64,000 bases of DNA from Pseudarthrobacter oxydans (GCF_030812335.1 NZ_JAUSSN010000013.1:62001-126000), one strand, 5' to 3'. Shown: positions 8,594 through 17,516, counted from the first letter of the stretch. Notes: a model not told the origin generated them from the letters alone. Program-made: numbers and translations.

Positions 8594-10603
8594 CTAGCTG
8601 GTCCGGTTGCGGACAGCGTCGACGATCCGCTGCACGGCCTCGGCCACCGGCACGCCGTTGTCCTGGCTGCCGTCACGGAAGCGGAAGGACACGGCGCCGG
8701 CATCGGCGTCGTCCCCGCCGGCGATCAGCACGAAGGGGATCTTGTCCTTGCTGGCGGTGCGGATCTTCTTCGGGAACCGGTCCGAGGACATGTCCACCTC
8801 GGCGCGGATGCCCGCGGCCTTGAGCTGGTCCACGACGTCGAACATGTAGTCGTTGAAGGCCTCGGCCACCGGGATGCCGACCACCTGGACGGGGGCCAGC
8901 CAGGCCGGGAAGGCGCCGGCGTAGTGCTCGGTGAGGACTCCCATGAACCGTTCCACGGAACCGAACAGGGCGCGGTGGATCATCACCGGGCGCTGACGGG
9001 TGCCGTCTGCGGCCTGGAACTCGAGTTCGAAGCGCTCGGGCAGGTTGAAGTCCAGCTGGATCGTGGACATCTGCCAGGTGCGGCCGAGGGCGTCCTTGGC
9101 CTGGACGGAGATCTTGGGGCCGTAGAACGCGGCGCCGCCCGGATCGGGGATGAGTTCCAGGCCGGAGGCTTCGGCCACCTCGGCGAGGGTGCGGGTGGCT
9201 TCGTCCCAGGCGGCGTCGTCGCCCACGAACTTGTCCGGGTTCTTGGTGGAGAGTTCCAGGTAGAAGTCGTCCAGGCCGTAGTCCTTGAGCAGGCCCAGCA
9301 CGAAGTTCAGCGTGGTGGTGAGCTCGTCCTTCATCTGCTCCCGGGTGCAGTAGATGTGGGCGTCGTCCTGGGTCATGCCGCGCACCCGGGTGAGGCCGTG
9401 CACGACGCCGGACTTCTCGTAGCGGTAGACGGAGCCGAACTCGAAGAGCCGCAGCGGAAGTTCGCGGTAGGACCGTCCCCGGGAGCGGAAGATCAGGTTG
9501 TGCATGGGGCAGTTCATCGGCTTCAGGTAATAGTCCTGGCCGGGCTTGCGCACGGTGCCGTCCTCGTTCAGTTCCGCGTCGATGTGCATCGCCGGGAACA
9601 TGCCCTCCTTGTACCAGTCCAGGTGGCCGGAGACCTCGTAGAGGTGGCCCTTGGTGATGTGCGGCGTGTAGACGAAGTCGTAGCCGGCGTCGACGTGGCG
9701 CTGGCGGGAGTAGTCCTCCATGGCCTTGCGGATGATGCCGCCCTTGGGGTGGAACACCGGCAGGCCGGAGCCCAGCTCGTCGGGGAAGGAGAACAGGTCC
9801 AGTTCGGCGCCGAGCTTGCGGTGGTCGCGGCGTTCGGCCTCGGCGATGCGCTCCTGGTAGGCCTTGAGGGCGTCCTTGGTGGGCCAGGCGGTGCCGTAGA
9901 TGCGCTGCAGCTGCTGGTTGTTCTGGTTGCCCAGCCAGTAGGCGGCGGAGGACCGGGTCAGCGCGAAGGCGTTGGCGATCAGCTTGGTGTTGGGCAGGTG
10001 CGGGCCGCGGCACAGGTCGCACCAGATGCTGTCCCCGCTCTTGCGGTCCACGTTGTCGTAGATGGTGATGTCGCCGGCGCCGACCTCGACGTTGACACCT
10101 TCGCCCGCTTCGGCGGCGTTGTTCTTCTTGCCCAGCAGTTCGAGCTTGTACGGCTCGTCCTTCATCGCCTCGCGGGCCTCATCCTCGGTGACGACGCGGC
10201 GGACAAACTTCTGGTTCTGGTTGATGATCTTCTGCATCATCTTTTCCAGGGTTTTCAGGTCTTCCGGCGTGAACGGCTCCTCGACGTCGAAGTCGAAGTA
10301 GAAGCCGTCGGTGATGTACGGGCCGATGCCCAGCTTGGCGTCGGGACGCAGCTGCTGCACGGCCTGGGCCATAACGTGAGCGGCGGAGTGGCGCAGGACG
10401 TTGAGCCCGTCCGGGGAGTCGATGGTGACGGCCTCGATCGTGGCATCCTCGGGCAGCGGCTGGTCCAGGTCCTTCAGCTCGCCGTTGATCCGGGCCACAA
10501 CGACGTCGCGGCGCTCAAAAAAGAGTTCCGCGCCGGTGGTCCCGGTAGTCACCTTGGTCTCTTCGCCATCGACGAGAAGGGTGATCTGCTGGGCATCTGA
10601 CAC
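8594..10603 (-). CDS. thrS: Threonine-tRNA ligase
   Basis: Class II aminoacyl-tRNA synthetase of 669 residues charging tRNA-Thr. Domains in order: N-terminal TGS domain (ITLLVDGEE), the editing domain with RHSAAHVMAQAV (HxxxH zinc/editing motif), the catalytic core with motif 2 (FRSRGRSYRELPLRLFEFG region) and the zinc cysteine in KPMNCPMHN, and a C-terminal anticodon-binding domain. The GTG start at 10603 has GGAG 9 bases upstream. It is the first gene of a run with HIT and pgsA. Confidence 0.97.
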   Translation of the reverse strand: MSDAQQITLLVDGEETKVTTGTTGAELFFERRDVVVARINGELKDLDQPLPEDATIEAVTIDSPDGLNVLRHSAAHVMAQAVQQLRPDAKLGIGPYITDGFYFDFDVEEPFTPEDLKTLEKMMQKIINQNQKFVRRVVTEDEAREAMKDEPYKLELLGKKNNAAEAGEGVNVEVGAGDITIYDNVDRKSGDSIWCDLCRGPHLPNTKLIANAFALTRSSAAYWLGNQNNQQLQRIYGTAWPTKDALKAYQERIAEAERRDHRKLGAELDLFSFPDELGSGLPVFHPKGGIIRKAMEDYSRQRHVDAGYDFVYTPHITKGHLYEVSGHLDWYKEGMFPAMHIDAELNEDGTVRKPGQDYYLKPMNCPMHNLIFRSRGRSYRELPLRLFEFGSVYRYEKSGVVHGLTRVRGMTQDDAHIYCTREQMKDELTTTLNFVLGLLKDYGLDDFYLELSTKNPDKFVGDDAAWDEATRTLAEVAEASGLELIPDPGGAAFYGPKISVQAKDALGRTWQMSTIQLDFNLPERFELEFQAADGTRQRPVMIHRALFGSVERFMGVLTEHYAGAFPAWLAPVQVVGIPVAEAFNDYMFDVVDQLKAAGIRAEVDMSSDRFPKKIRTASKDKIPFVLIAGGDDADAGAVSFRFRDGSQDNGVPVAEAVQRIVDAVRNRTS

Positions 10604-10671
10604 GGGTGTCTCCTATTCAAAGTTTAGGCTTCGTAGCTTGTGGCATACGGGGACCACAGCCAGCCTCGTCC

Positions 10672-10701
10672 ATGCTATCGGTTTCTGAAGAGGCCAACCA
10701 A
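10672..10701 (-). promoter_or_regulatory. Possible thrS promoter
   Basis: On the minus strand TTGGTT and TAGCAT are separated by 18 bases, about 68 bases upstream of the thrS start. The fit to a vegetative promoter is moderate. No T-box or other leader fold was recognised in the 106 bases between dnaE2 and thrS. Confidence 0.35.
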
Positions 10702-10709
10702 CGCGCCGC

Positions 10710-13700
10710 TCAGCCTCCCAGCCCGGTAATGGCGAGGTTTCGGCTGATCCCGTCCAGCGGTCCGGGCGGCTCGGGTTCCCGGTGCTCCGGGATCCCGGAA
10801 GCCGGGACCGGGAACGGCAGGGTCTCGGTGCGGCTCAGGTCCCAGGCCATGCTGGCGCTGATGCTGATCCCCCTCGGCCCGGTCCGCCGCGTGGTTCCCC
10901 GGATCAGCAGCAGCCGGGTGCCGAACAGCAGCGGCCCGGCCAGTTCCTGGGCCTCATGGAAGAAGACGGAGTCCACGCAGCCCGTGCCGTCGTCGATGCT
11001 GATGAACACGACGCGGCGCCCTCCCCGCATGGGAGGGGTCTGGGTGGCGACGCGGACCCCGGCGACCAGCACCTCGGTGCCGTTGCGCAGTCCCAGCAGC
11101 CGGTCCGCGGTGGTGACGCCGAGCCGGTCCAGCAGCGGCCGGTGGCTGGCCATCAGGTGGTCGCTGACATCCACCGCCATCAGGTCCAGCTCGGCCCGGA
11201 CGGTATCCACCAGGGTGGGCGCGGGCAGGCCGGCCTTGAGGTTCTTCAGTTCGACGTCTCCCAGCGGCAGCGAGAGCTGCCCCTCGATCACGTCGAGGCC
11301 TTTCCGCTGCGGCCTGCTTTGCAGGGTCTGCAGATGCTGCACCAGGTCCGCGCGGTTGGCCGTCCCGCCGGAGGCCCGGTGCAGGGAGTCGAAGGCCCCC
11401 AGCTGGGCCAGCCGCTGGATGCTGGGTTTGCTTAGCCGGGACCTGGCCCGCAGGTCCGCGAGCGAGTCATAGGGCTGTCCCGCCACGATCCGTTTCAGCT
11501 CGGTTCCGGAGAGACCGTAGATGCCGTTCAGGCTCAGCCGGATGCCCAGCTTCCCGCGGTCCGGGCCGGCGGCCACGCGCTCCACCCGGTACTCGGCCTG
11601 GCTGCGGTTGATGTCCAGGGGCAGGATGGGGATCCCCAGCCGCCGGGCCTCTGCCACCAGGAGCCGCTTGGGATACATGCCCGGATCGTGTTCCCACAGC
11701 CCGGCGAGGAAGGCCTCCGGGTGGTGGGTCTTGAGCCAGGCCGACTGGTAGGTGGGCACGGCAAAAGCGGCGCCGTGGGCTTTACAGAAGCCGAAGCTGC
11801 CGAAGGCCTTGAGCGTCCCCCAGACCTTGTCCACCACTTCGGGGCTGTACCCCCGCGAGCGGGCCTCCTTCCGGAAGAACTCCTCCACCTTGCCTTCCAG
11901 GACCTCGTTGCCGAGGGCGCGGCGGAATTCGTCGGCCCGCGCCAGCCCGCAGCCGGTCATGACGTCAAAGGTCTTCAGGATCTGCTCATGGAACACCGTG
12001 ACGCCGTGCGTCTCCTTCAGGACGGGTTTGAGGTCCGGGTGCGGGTAGACCTCGGGCGCGAAGCCGTGCCGGTGCTCCAGGAAGGGCCGGACCATGTCCG
12101 ATTTCATCGGCCCCGGCCGGAACAGGGAGATGTCGATGATGAGGTCATTGAACTCCCGGGGGGCGAGTTTGCCGATGAGCTCCCGCTGCCCGGGCGATTC
12201 GATCTGGAAGCAGCCCAGGGTGTGGGTGCTGCGGATCAGCTCATAGGTGGGTTCGTCGTCGAGCGGCACGGCGTTGAGGTCGATCTTCCCGTCGGCGGCG
12301 ATGTAGTCCGGGCCCGTCCCGTCCGGCCCCCGCGGGTGGGCGCCGGCGGCCACCACCTCGGCCTTGGAGGGATGAATCCGGATCACCTCGCGGACGGCGA
12401 AGGCCATGGCGCTTTGCATCCTGACGCCGAGGACATCGAGCTTGAGCATGCCCATCGGGTCCATGTCGTGCTTGTCGAACTGGCTCATCGGCAGGCCCAG
12501 CCCGCTGGGCTGCACGGGCGTACGGTCCAGCAGGGTGGCGTCCCCCAGGATCACCCCGCAGGGGTGCATGGAGATGTGGCGCGGCAGCCGGTCCAGCCGT
12601 TCGGTGAGGTCCACCAGCAGGTCCAGCTGCTGGTTCTCCCTGAAATCGCGCTGCCCCACCCGGCCGGCGAATTCCTTCAGCTCGGGCTTCTCCTCGAGGG
12701 CCTCGCGGAAGTTCCGGGCCGAGAAACGCCACAGCTGTTTGGCGATGTCTCCGATTTCGCCCTCCTCCATGCCCAGGGCCAGGCCGGCGTCGCGCACGGC
12801 ACCGCGAGCGCGGTAGCCGTTTTGCATGCTCATCAGCGTGACGCGCTCGGAGCCGAAGCGCTCAAAAATCCTCCGGTACACGTTGTGCCGTTCGGCGCTT
12901 TCGACGTCGATGTCGATGTCCGGCAGGGTGGCGCGGTCCCGGGAGAGGAAGCGTTCGAAGATCAGGTCGTGCTCCAGCGGGTTCACCTGGCTGACGTCGA
13001 TCAGGTAGTTGACCAGGCTGGAGGCCCCCGAGCCGCGGGCCGCCGCCCGGACTCCCATGTCCAGGATCATCCGGGACACCTCGGCGACGGTCAGGAAATA
13101 GGCTGCGAAGCCCAGGCTGTCGATGATCCGCAGCTCGTGCCCCAGCCGCGAGTGCAGCTCCTCGGCGGGTTTGCCGGTGATCCCCGGGAACCGCCGGCTG
13201 ATGCCTGCCTCACAGCGCTGGGTGAGCTCCATCAGGGCGTCCCCGGCGATCCCGATGACCGAGGCTTCGGGCACCACGGGCTGTTTCCATCCCATGTCCG
13301 TCACCGGATCAATCCGGCAACGGTCCGCGAGCGCCTCGGTCTGCGCGGTCAGGTTCTTGAGGTCCGCGGCGCCGTACCCGGCGGCGTGCATGATCTCCTT
13401 GCCCAGCTGGAGCATCTGCGCCGCGGATTTGAGCCAGCCCTGCCCGTTGGGCTGGAGCAGCGGGGCGGCGGAGAGTTCGGGCAGCGATTTGAGGGTGCGG
13501 GCGGAATCCAGCACGTCCGCGGTGGCCGCTCCGTCCTCGGCGACATACCGCACGGCGTTGCTCAGCACGGCCGGAACCCCGTGTTCGGCGGCGAGCTTGA
13601 GCATCCGCACCGCGTGGGCGGTGCTGAGCGGTTCCCCGGGCGGGCTGAGCTGGCTGACCACCTCGGCGGCGATGGTTCCGGGCGGCATGGCATCGAGCCA

Positions 13701-14210
13701 GCGTTTGAACAGGGTGCGGGGGCGCAGGTAGCGCCTGCCGCCCATGGCACGTCCGACGTCGGAGTCCGGGCCGATCAGCACGGTCAGCACCGGTTTGAGC
13801 GTTTCCGGGTGAAGGGTGCGGGAAGCCAGCTCGGCCCGGGTCACGGCGACGGGCACCGCTCCCCCGGCCTTGCCCGTGGTGCGGGCATGGGCATCCGAGA
13901 TCAGCCGGGACAGCGCGCGGTAGCCGGCGCCGCTGTTGTTCCCGTGGGCCAGCACGACGACGCGTCCCCCCACCTGGGTGCGGAGGTCGCCGTCGTCGTC
14001 AAAGACCGCAAGGTCCACGCCGACGATCGGATCCAGCCCCGCCGCCATGCAGGCCTTCAGGTGCTTGACCGTCCCGTAGAGGCCGTCGCGGTCGGTGCAG
14101 GCGAGCGCCGTCGCCCCGTCCGCGGCCGCGGCGGCGGCCAGCTCCTCCGGCCAGGAGACCCCGTAGTGGGCGCTGAAGGCGGTGGAGACATGGAGATGGG
14201 TGAAACTCAT
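10710..14210 (-). CDS. dnaE2: Error-prone DNA polymerase III alpha subunit DnaE2
   Basis: A 1166-residue C-family polymerase that copies damaged DNA during SOS-induced mutagenesis. The N-terminal PHP domain opens with FTHLHVSTAFSAHYG; catalytic aspartates are in LPDIDIDVES and in MLKLDVLGVRM; HISMHPCGVIL and a C-terminal OB-fold region follow. The PHP motif and overall layout fit DnaE2, not the replicative DnaE1. It starts inside the last codons of the DUF6504 gene (ATGA overlap), so both are read from one LexA-controlled promoter. The usual partners imuA and imuB are not in this operon. Confidence 0.93.
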   Translation of the reverse strand: MSFTHLHVSTAFSAHYGVSWPEELAAAAAADGATALACTDRDGLYGTVKHLKACMAAGLDPIVGVDLAVFDDDGDLRTQVGGRVVVLAHGNNSGAGYRALSRLISDAHARTTGKAGGAVPVAVTRAELASRTLHPETLKPVLTVLIGPDSDVGRAMGGRRYLRPRTLFKRWLDAMPPGTIAAEVVSQLSPPGEPLSTAHAVRMLKLAAEHGVPAVLSNAVRYVAEDGAATADVLDSARTLKSLPELSAAPLLQPNGQGWLKSAAQMLQLGKEIMHAAGYGAADLKNLTAQTEALADRCRIDPVTDMGWKQPVVPEASVIGIAGDALMELTQRCEAGISRRFPGITGKPAEELHSRLGHELRIIDSLGFAAYFLTVAEVSRMILDMGVRAAARGSGASSLVNYLIDVSQVNPLEHDLIFERFLSRDRATLPDIDIDVESAERHNVYRRIFERFGSERVTLMSMQNGYRARGAVRDAGLALGMEEGEIGDIAKQLWRFSARNFREALEEKPELKEFAGRVGQRDFRENQQLDLLVDLTERLDRLPRHISMHPCGVILGDATLLDRTPVQPSGLGLPMSQFDKHDMDPMGMLKLDVLGVRMQSAMAFAVREVIRIHPSKAEVVAAGAHPRGPDGTGPDYIAADGKIDLNAVPLDDEPTYELIRSTHTLGCFQIESPGQRELIGKLAPREFNDLIIDISLFRPGPMKSDMVRPFLEHRHGFAPEVYPHPDLKPVLKETHGVTVFHEQILKTFDVMTGCGLARADEFRRALGNEVLEGKVEEFFRKEARSRGYSPEVVDKVWGTLKAFGSFGFCKAHGAAFAVPTYQSAWLKTHHPEAFLAGLWEHDPGMYPKRLLVAEARRLGIPILPLDINRSQAEYRVERVAAGPDRGKLGIRLSLNGIYGLSGTELKRIVAGQPYDSLADLRARSRLSKPSIQRLAQLGAFDSLHRASGGTANRADLVQHLQTLQSRPQRKGLDVIEGQLSLPLGDVELKNLKAGLPAPTLVDTVRAELDLMAVDVSDHLMASHRPLLDRLGVTTADRLLGLRNGTEVLVAGVRVATQTPPMRGGRRVVFISIDDGTGCVDSVFFHEAQELAGPLLFGTRLLLIRGTTRRTGPRGISISASMAWDLSRTETLPFPVPASGIPEHREPEPPGPLDGISRNLAITGLGG

Positions 14211-14539
14211 GCCGATTCGGGCTTCCGGACGGGAAGCAGGGCATCGTGGATCCGCAGCAGGCGCCAGCGTCCGCTGCCCACATGCCGGGTCAGGTCAAGG
14301 GTGAGGCTTTCCTGGTCGGGGGAATCTGCCCGGCGCACCTGGACCCGCCAGATCTCATGGTCCACCAGGCCCGGGCCGCTGCCCAGGGGTGCGCGCTGTT
14401 CTTCCGCCCACCATTGGCGCCGCTCGTACCAGCGGACCGGTTCCGCACAGACGGTGTAGTGGCGGCCGGCCCAGTCGAGTTCCAAGGGCTGGCCGGAGGG
14501 TGCGCAGACGACGTCCACCGACTCGCTGAACATGCCCAT
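14207..14539 (-). CDS. DUF6504 family protein, first gene of the dnaE2 SOS operon
   Basis: A 110-residue protein of unknown function, rich in Trp and Arg (for example RWYERRQWW and EIWRVQVRR). Proteins of this type are recurrent neighbours of dnaE2 or imuB in actinobacteria, which suggests a part in translesion synthesis; the family assignment is from memory. The start at 14539 is chosen for the GGGAGG just upstream; an earlier GTG at 14575 has no ribosome site. A LexA box lies 47 bases upstream, and the stop overlaps the dnaE2 start by 4 bases. Confidence 0.75.
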   Translation of the reverse strand: MGMFSESVDVVCAPSGQPLELDWAGRHYTVCAEPVRWYERRQWWAEEQRAPLGSGPGLVDHEIWRVQVRRADSPDQESLTLDLTRHVGSGRWRLLRIHDALLPVRKPESA

Positions 14540-14585
14540 CGCGCCTCCCGGACCACACCATCTGTAAAAACTCACCAGTAACTAT

Positions 14586-14601
14586 TCGAACACATATTCG
14601 A
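14586..14601. promoter_or_regulatory. LexA (SOS) box
   Basis: TCGAACACATATTCGA matches the actinobacterial LexA consensus TCGAAC-N4-GTTCGA at all but one arm position (A replaces G). It is embedded in an 18-base region beginning and ending TTCGAA. It lies between the DUF6504-dnaE2 operon and the divergent gene at 14683, and is 47-62 bases from the DUF6504 start. Confidence 0.88.
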
Positions 14602-14682
14602 ACAACTCCAGTCTACGACGGTGCCGGGGCAAAACCTAGATCAGGGGTGGACGGACGCAGGCACAGGTAGCAGGATTGAGCC

Positions 14683-15069
14683 ATGAGCTCCCATAACGCA
14701 CTTCTCAAGCACGTAAGCATCGCCGCCGAGGACAAGTCCTTGGTGGCGAAGTTCGATATAGACGGAAATATCCCCGGTCAGGGCGCCTACGTTGTGGGGC
14801 TAGTGGCAGCAACCCCGGATCACTCCCACCAGCGACGAATGGGGATCGAGTTCATGAACGGCGAGGCCGTATCCTTCTACTGCTTCAGCCACGACGGCAC
14901 GGAAGAGAACTTTGACCTCAAGGGTGTGGAGCACTCCGGCAACACCATTACCGGGTACTTCCCGATCAGCACCATCATGGGCCTGGCCAAGGGCCACCTC
15001 ATGACGGCGTTCAGCGACTGTGACGGCCGGGACTACCAGGCGAACGTCCCGGTGGAGGAATCCCTCTAG
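14683..15069 (+). CDS. Conserved hypothetical protein
   Basis: A 128-residue soluble protein with no family I recognise and no signal peptide or membrane segment. It contains alternating beta-strand-like segments (YVVGLVAATP, MGIEFMNGEAVSFYCF) and ends in VPVEESL. It is divergent from the SOS operon, and the shared gap contains the LexA box, so damage-linked expression is possible but unproven. Confidence 0.65.
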   Translation: MSSHNALLKHVSIAAEDKSLVAKFDIDGNIPGQGAYVVGLVAATPDHSHQRRMGIEFMNGEAVSFYCFSHDGTEENFDLKGVEHSGNTITGYFPISTIMGLAKGHLMTAFSDCDGRDYQANVPVEESL

Positions 15070-15079
15070 GCTCCCGGGC

Positions 15080-15400
15080 CTAGGAGCTGGCTTTGTAGAC
15101 TTCCAGTTCGAGCGTGATGAAGGCGTCGATCATGGCCCGGTAGGTCTTCTCAACGAGTTCGACGTCGATGTCCTTCTGTTCCGCCGTGGCGCGGACGTGC
15201 TCGATAACCCGCTCCACGCGGCCGGGGGCACGGACCTCGGCGCTATCGGACTTCAGGGTCCCGGCGATCCGGATCAGGCGCTCGCGGCGTCCGATCAGCG
15301 ACACGATCTGCTCGTCCACCTCGTCAACAGCCACCCGCACGGCGGCGAGCTGTTCCCGGTCGGCCTTGGCAGCTTTATCGTTTTCGTGATTTGTGGACAT
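15080..15400 (-). CDS. Chorismate mutase, AroQ type
   Basis: A 106-residue all-helical protein that would convert chorismate to prephenate on the way to phenylalanine and tyrosine. The pattern VDEVDEQIVSLIGRRERLI, the Lys in AGTLKSD, the Arg in RVERVIEHVR and the final FITLELEVYK match the short AroQ/PchB class. An isochorismate-pyruvate lyase activity cannot be ruled out. The ATG at 15400 is used because homology starts there. Its start codon is only 20 bases from that of the divergent VOC gene. Confidence 0.82.
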   Translation of the reverse strand: MSTNHENDKAAKADREQLAAVRVAVDEVDEQIVSLIGRRERLIRIAGTLKSDSAEVRAPGRVERVIEHVRATAEQKDIDVELVEKTYRAMIDAFITLELEVYKASS

Positions 15401-15420
15401 GTCAATGACAGTATCGAAAG

Positions 15421-15843
15421 ATGCAGCCACGAGTCGATTTAATTTCACTGGGCGTCCGCAGTGTTGACGCCTCCCGCAGTTTCTATGTAGACGGTCTGGG
15501 CTGGCCCGTGCGCCGGGAAGTCCGCGGCGAGGTCCTCTTCATCCAGGCCAATCACGGCCTGATCCTCTCGCTCTGGGACGCCGGGCAAATGCAGGCCGAA
15601 GCCGCCACTGATCCCCCCACCGGCCGTCCCTGCATCACGCTGAGCCACAATCTGGCCAGCGCGGCGGAAGTCGACCGGGTCATGGCCGAAGCGCAGACGG
15701 CCGGGGCGCAAATCGTCGCCGAGCCGAAGACGCAGCCCTGGGGCGGTTATACCGGCTACTTCGCCGATCCCGACGGCTACCGCTGGGAAGTGGCGTTCAA
15801 TCCCGGCTGGGCGGTCGACGGCGGCGGCAACGTGACGCTCTAA
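15421..15843 (+). CDS. VOC (glyoxalase/bleomycin-resistance) superfamily protein
   Basis: A 140-residue VOC-fold protein with two beta-alpha-beta-beta-beta modules: LGVRSVDASRSFYVDGLGW at the N-terminus and GYFADPDGYRWEVAFNP at the C-terminus, the latter holding the metal-site Glu. The substrate is unknown. It starts 20 bases from the divergent chorismate mutase gene with no clear ribosome site, so a leaderless transcript is plausible. It is convergent with the GNAT gene. Confidence 0.82.
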   Translation: MQPRVDLISLGVRSVDASRSFYVDGLGWPVRREVRGEVLFIQANHGLILSLWDAGQMQAEAATDPPTGRPCITLSHNLASAAEVDRVMAEAQTAGAQIVAEPKTQPWGGYTGYFADPDGYRWEVAFNPGWAVDGGGNVTL

Positions 15844-15849
15844 CGGCAA

Positions 15850-16371
15850 CTAGCGGAGAGTCACCGAAAGCCGGCGTTCCAACAGCGGCGGGTCAAAGCG
15901 GGCATCCTGCTTGGTTTCGCCACCCCGGCACCAGCCATGCCTTTCGTAGAAGCGGATGGCGCGGTGGTTGCCGTCAGCGACCCAGAGATACGCACATTCA
16001 TAGCCCATGGCACGAAGGCCGTCCATCGACGCCAGGAACAGTTCGGAGCCCAGTCCACGGGACCAATACGCCGGCGCGAGGTTCAAGGCATGGAGTTCCC
16101 CGGTCCCCTCCGCCATGTCATCCCGCGGCCTCCCGAATCCGGACCAGCCCACCGCAGCGCCCCCGACTGTCACGGCCAGACGGCGGACGCTCTGATCGGT
16201 ATCCCCGAGGATCCCGGCCCAACCCTGGGTGAGCCGCTCGACGTCCATTCCTGCAAGATAGCCGGCATCAAGAATTCCTGCGTAGGCCGCACGCCAGGCC
16301 AGGATCTGGGAAGACGCAAAGTCCGGAGCGTCGCTGTGGACTGCCTCCCGAATCGAATAGTTGATCTTCAC
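15850..16371 (-). CDS. GNAT family N-acetyltransferase
   Basis: A 173-residue GNAT protein. IREAVHSDAPDFAS opens the fold, ELHALNLAPAYWSRGLGSEL contains the acetyl-CoA loop (SRGLGS), and AIRFYERHGW is the typical alpha-4 segment. The GTG at 16371 has GGGGGA 8 bases upstream; longer readings to 16431 look non-coding. The acceptor substrate is unknown. Confidence 0.82.
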   Translation of the reverse strand: MKINYSIREAVHSDAPDFASSQILAWRAAYAGILDAGYLAGMDVERLTQGWAGILGDTDQSVRRLAVTVGGAAVGWSGFGRPRDDMAEGTGELHALNLAPAYWSRGLGSELFLASMDGLRAMGYECAYLWVADGNHRAIRFYERHGWCRGGETKQDARFDPPLLERRLSVTLR

Positions 16372-16722
16372 GTCAAAGTCCCCCTGCCGGGCTGGTGCGG
16401 GCGGATCCGGCACCGCGCCCCTGGGCGGCATCCTACCCTCGCCCTTGGACCGAGGGATGGAACGGAAGCCACCAAATCCCTGTACGGATGGGCTTCAGCA
16501 GAAGGTGCCGATTGTGACCAAGGGCACAATGACCCTATTGGGCTGCCCGTCGCCGCCGCTAACGTTGCTTGGAGCACACGGCGGCACGCTTTTCGAGCCG
16601 GTGTGCGGTGGGCTACGAACAGCGGGGGTGCCGCGTCTCTACGGCGGCACCCCGCAGCTTTCGGAGCAACGGAAAGAAGGTTCCCGGCGGGATCGCGCCC
16701 TTGGATTGAGCAGCCGTCCCCC
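16372..16722. other. Intergenic stretch without a supported gene
   Basis: About 350 bases between the GNAT gene and the kinase gene. Reading frames here lack codon periodicity and recognisable motifs. The only clear structure is the hairpin at 16622-16655. Confidence 0.5.
16622..16655 (-). terminator. Hairpin downstream of the P-loop kinase gene
   Basis: GCGGGG-GTGCCGC and GCGGCACCCCGC form a stem of about 12 bp with one bulge and an 8-base loop, 67 bases beyond the stop at 16723. No strong T-run follows, so termination is likely but not certain. Confidence 0.5.
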
Positions 16723-17268
16723 TTAGCCATCCGTCCTAACCGCAAGTTCCGGCGGGATTGCCCCGGAGATGCGGGCGGCAACGTCCTGCGCTGTGAGTCG
16801 GGACGTGTCGATGACCAGGTCGGCGCCAGAGATCATCCAGTCCCGGGAGGCGGAATACTCCGCGATGTGGTCCAGCCGCCACTGCCTGCCGGTTAACTCC
16901 AGCTGATCATTCTCAATCCGGTGCCGAAGGCTGGCTTCGTCCGCGTCCAGCACGACATGGAATATCTGCTCGCCGAGGCCGCTGAACGTCGCTTTCAGTT
17001 CTCCCCAGTATTCCTGCCGCAACACGGTCTGTGCCGCCACGAGGTGTTGTCCGGTCTGCCGGCGGATGGCCACTGCAGTAGCCGGGACCAAGGCGCGCCA
17101 CCCGGGCAAGTCCTGGAAGTCGGTGAATGCCTGGTCCTCCAAGCTGTGCGCGAGCATGTAGCCGACCACCTCAGGATCAAAGTGCCGCAGAGCAGGACGC
17201 CGCTCCACGAGCGCCGTACCAGCGGTCGTCTTCCCCACGCCGAAGGTTCCGTTGATCCAGATCATCAT
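16723..17268 (-). CDS. P-loop NTPase / small-molecule kinase-like protein
   Basis: A 181-residue nucleotide kinase-like protein. Walker A is NGTFGVGKTTAG at residues 5-16, followed by the DPEVVGYML lid-type segment and FHVVLDADEASLRHRI, as in shikimate/adenylylsulfate-kinase-like AAA proteins of unknown substrate. It begins MMIWINGTFGVGKTT, the common start of this family. The ATG overlaps the stop of a truncated epimerase gene (ATGA), which may now provide its expression signals. The natural substrate is unknown. Confidence 0.8.
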   Translation of the reverse strand: MMIWINGTFGVGKTTAGTALVERRPALRHFDPEVVGYMLAHSLEDQAFTDFQDLPGWRALVPATAVAIRRQTGQHLVAAQTVLRQEYWGELKATFSGLGEQIFHVVLDADEASLRHRIENDQLELTGRQWRLDHIAEYSASRDWMISGADLVIDTSRLTAQDVAARISGAIPPELAVRTDG

Positions 17269-17516
17269 GCGCTCGACGGTACCTTCGCGCCGGGGAGGCC
17301 GGCGGACAGGACCGGGCGTGTCCCGGAAGCGACGGCCAGTCTCTCGTGCGGCCGAGGATCGGAGGCGAAAAAGCGCACTCCCGCATCCGCGAGGCCCGCT
17401 GGCATCCTGCGGCCATCGCGGCCGGTCACGTCCACTGCCCACCCGCCCTTGATGAGCCGCCACGCGATGGCGCGGCCGAGAACTCCAGTGCCACCAAGGA
17501 TTACGGCCCGTTTCAT
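17265..17516 (-). pseudogene. N-terminal fragment of an NAD-dependent epimerase/dehydratase
   Basis: The first 50 or so residues (KRAVILGGTGVLGRAIAWRL, then AGVRFFASD) are a clean Rossmann fold with the GGTGxxG dinucleotide-binding loop. Such proteins run to about 300 residues, but here homology stops after FASD and the frame ends at residue 83 directly on the kinase start codon. The catalytic YxxxK part is missing. Either the gene was cut by a deletion or the remaining leader serves the downstream kinase. The fold call is confident; the specific enzyme is unknown. Confidence 0.75.

Noticed and set aside
8924..10600. A 558-codon open frame opposite thrS
   Set aside because: Antisense shadow; thrS motifs on the minus strand are complete.
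10604..10709. T-box leader for thrS
   Set aside because: No T-box consensus and too little space for the fold; the leader looks ordinary.
11688..14459. A 923-codon open frame opposite dnaE2
   Set aside because: Antisense shadow of dnaE2; composition is biased (Gly, Val, His, Gln) and no domain is recognisable.
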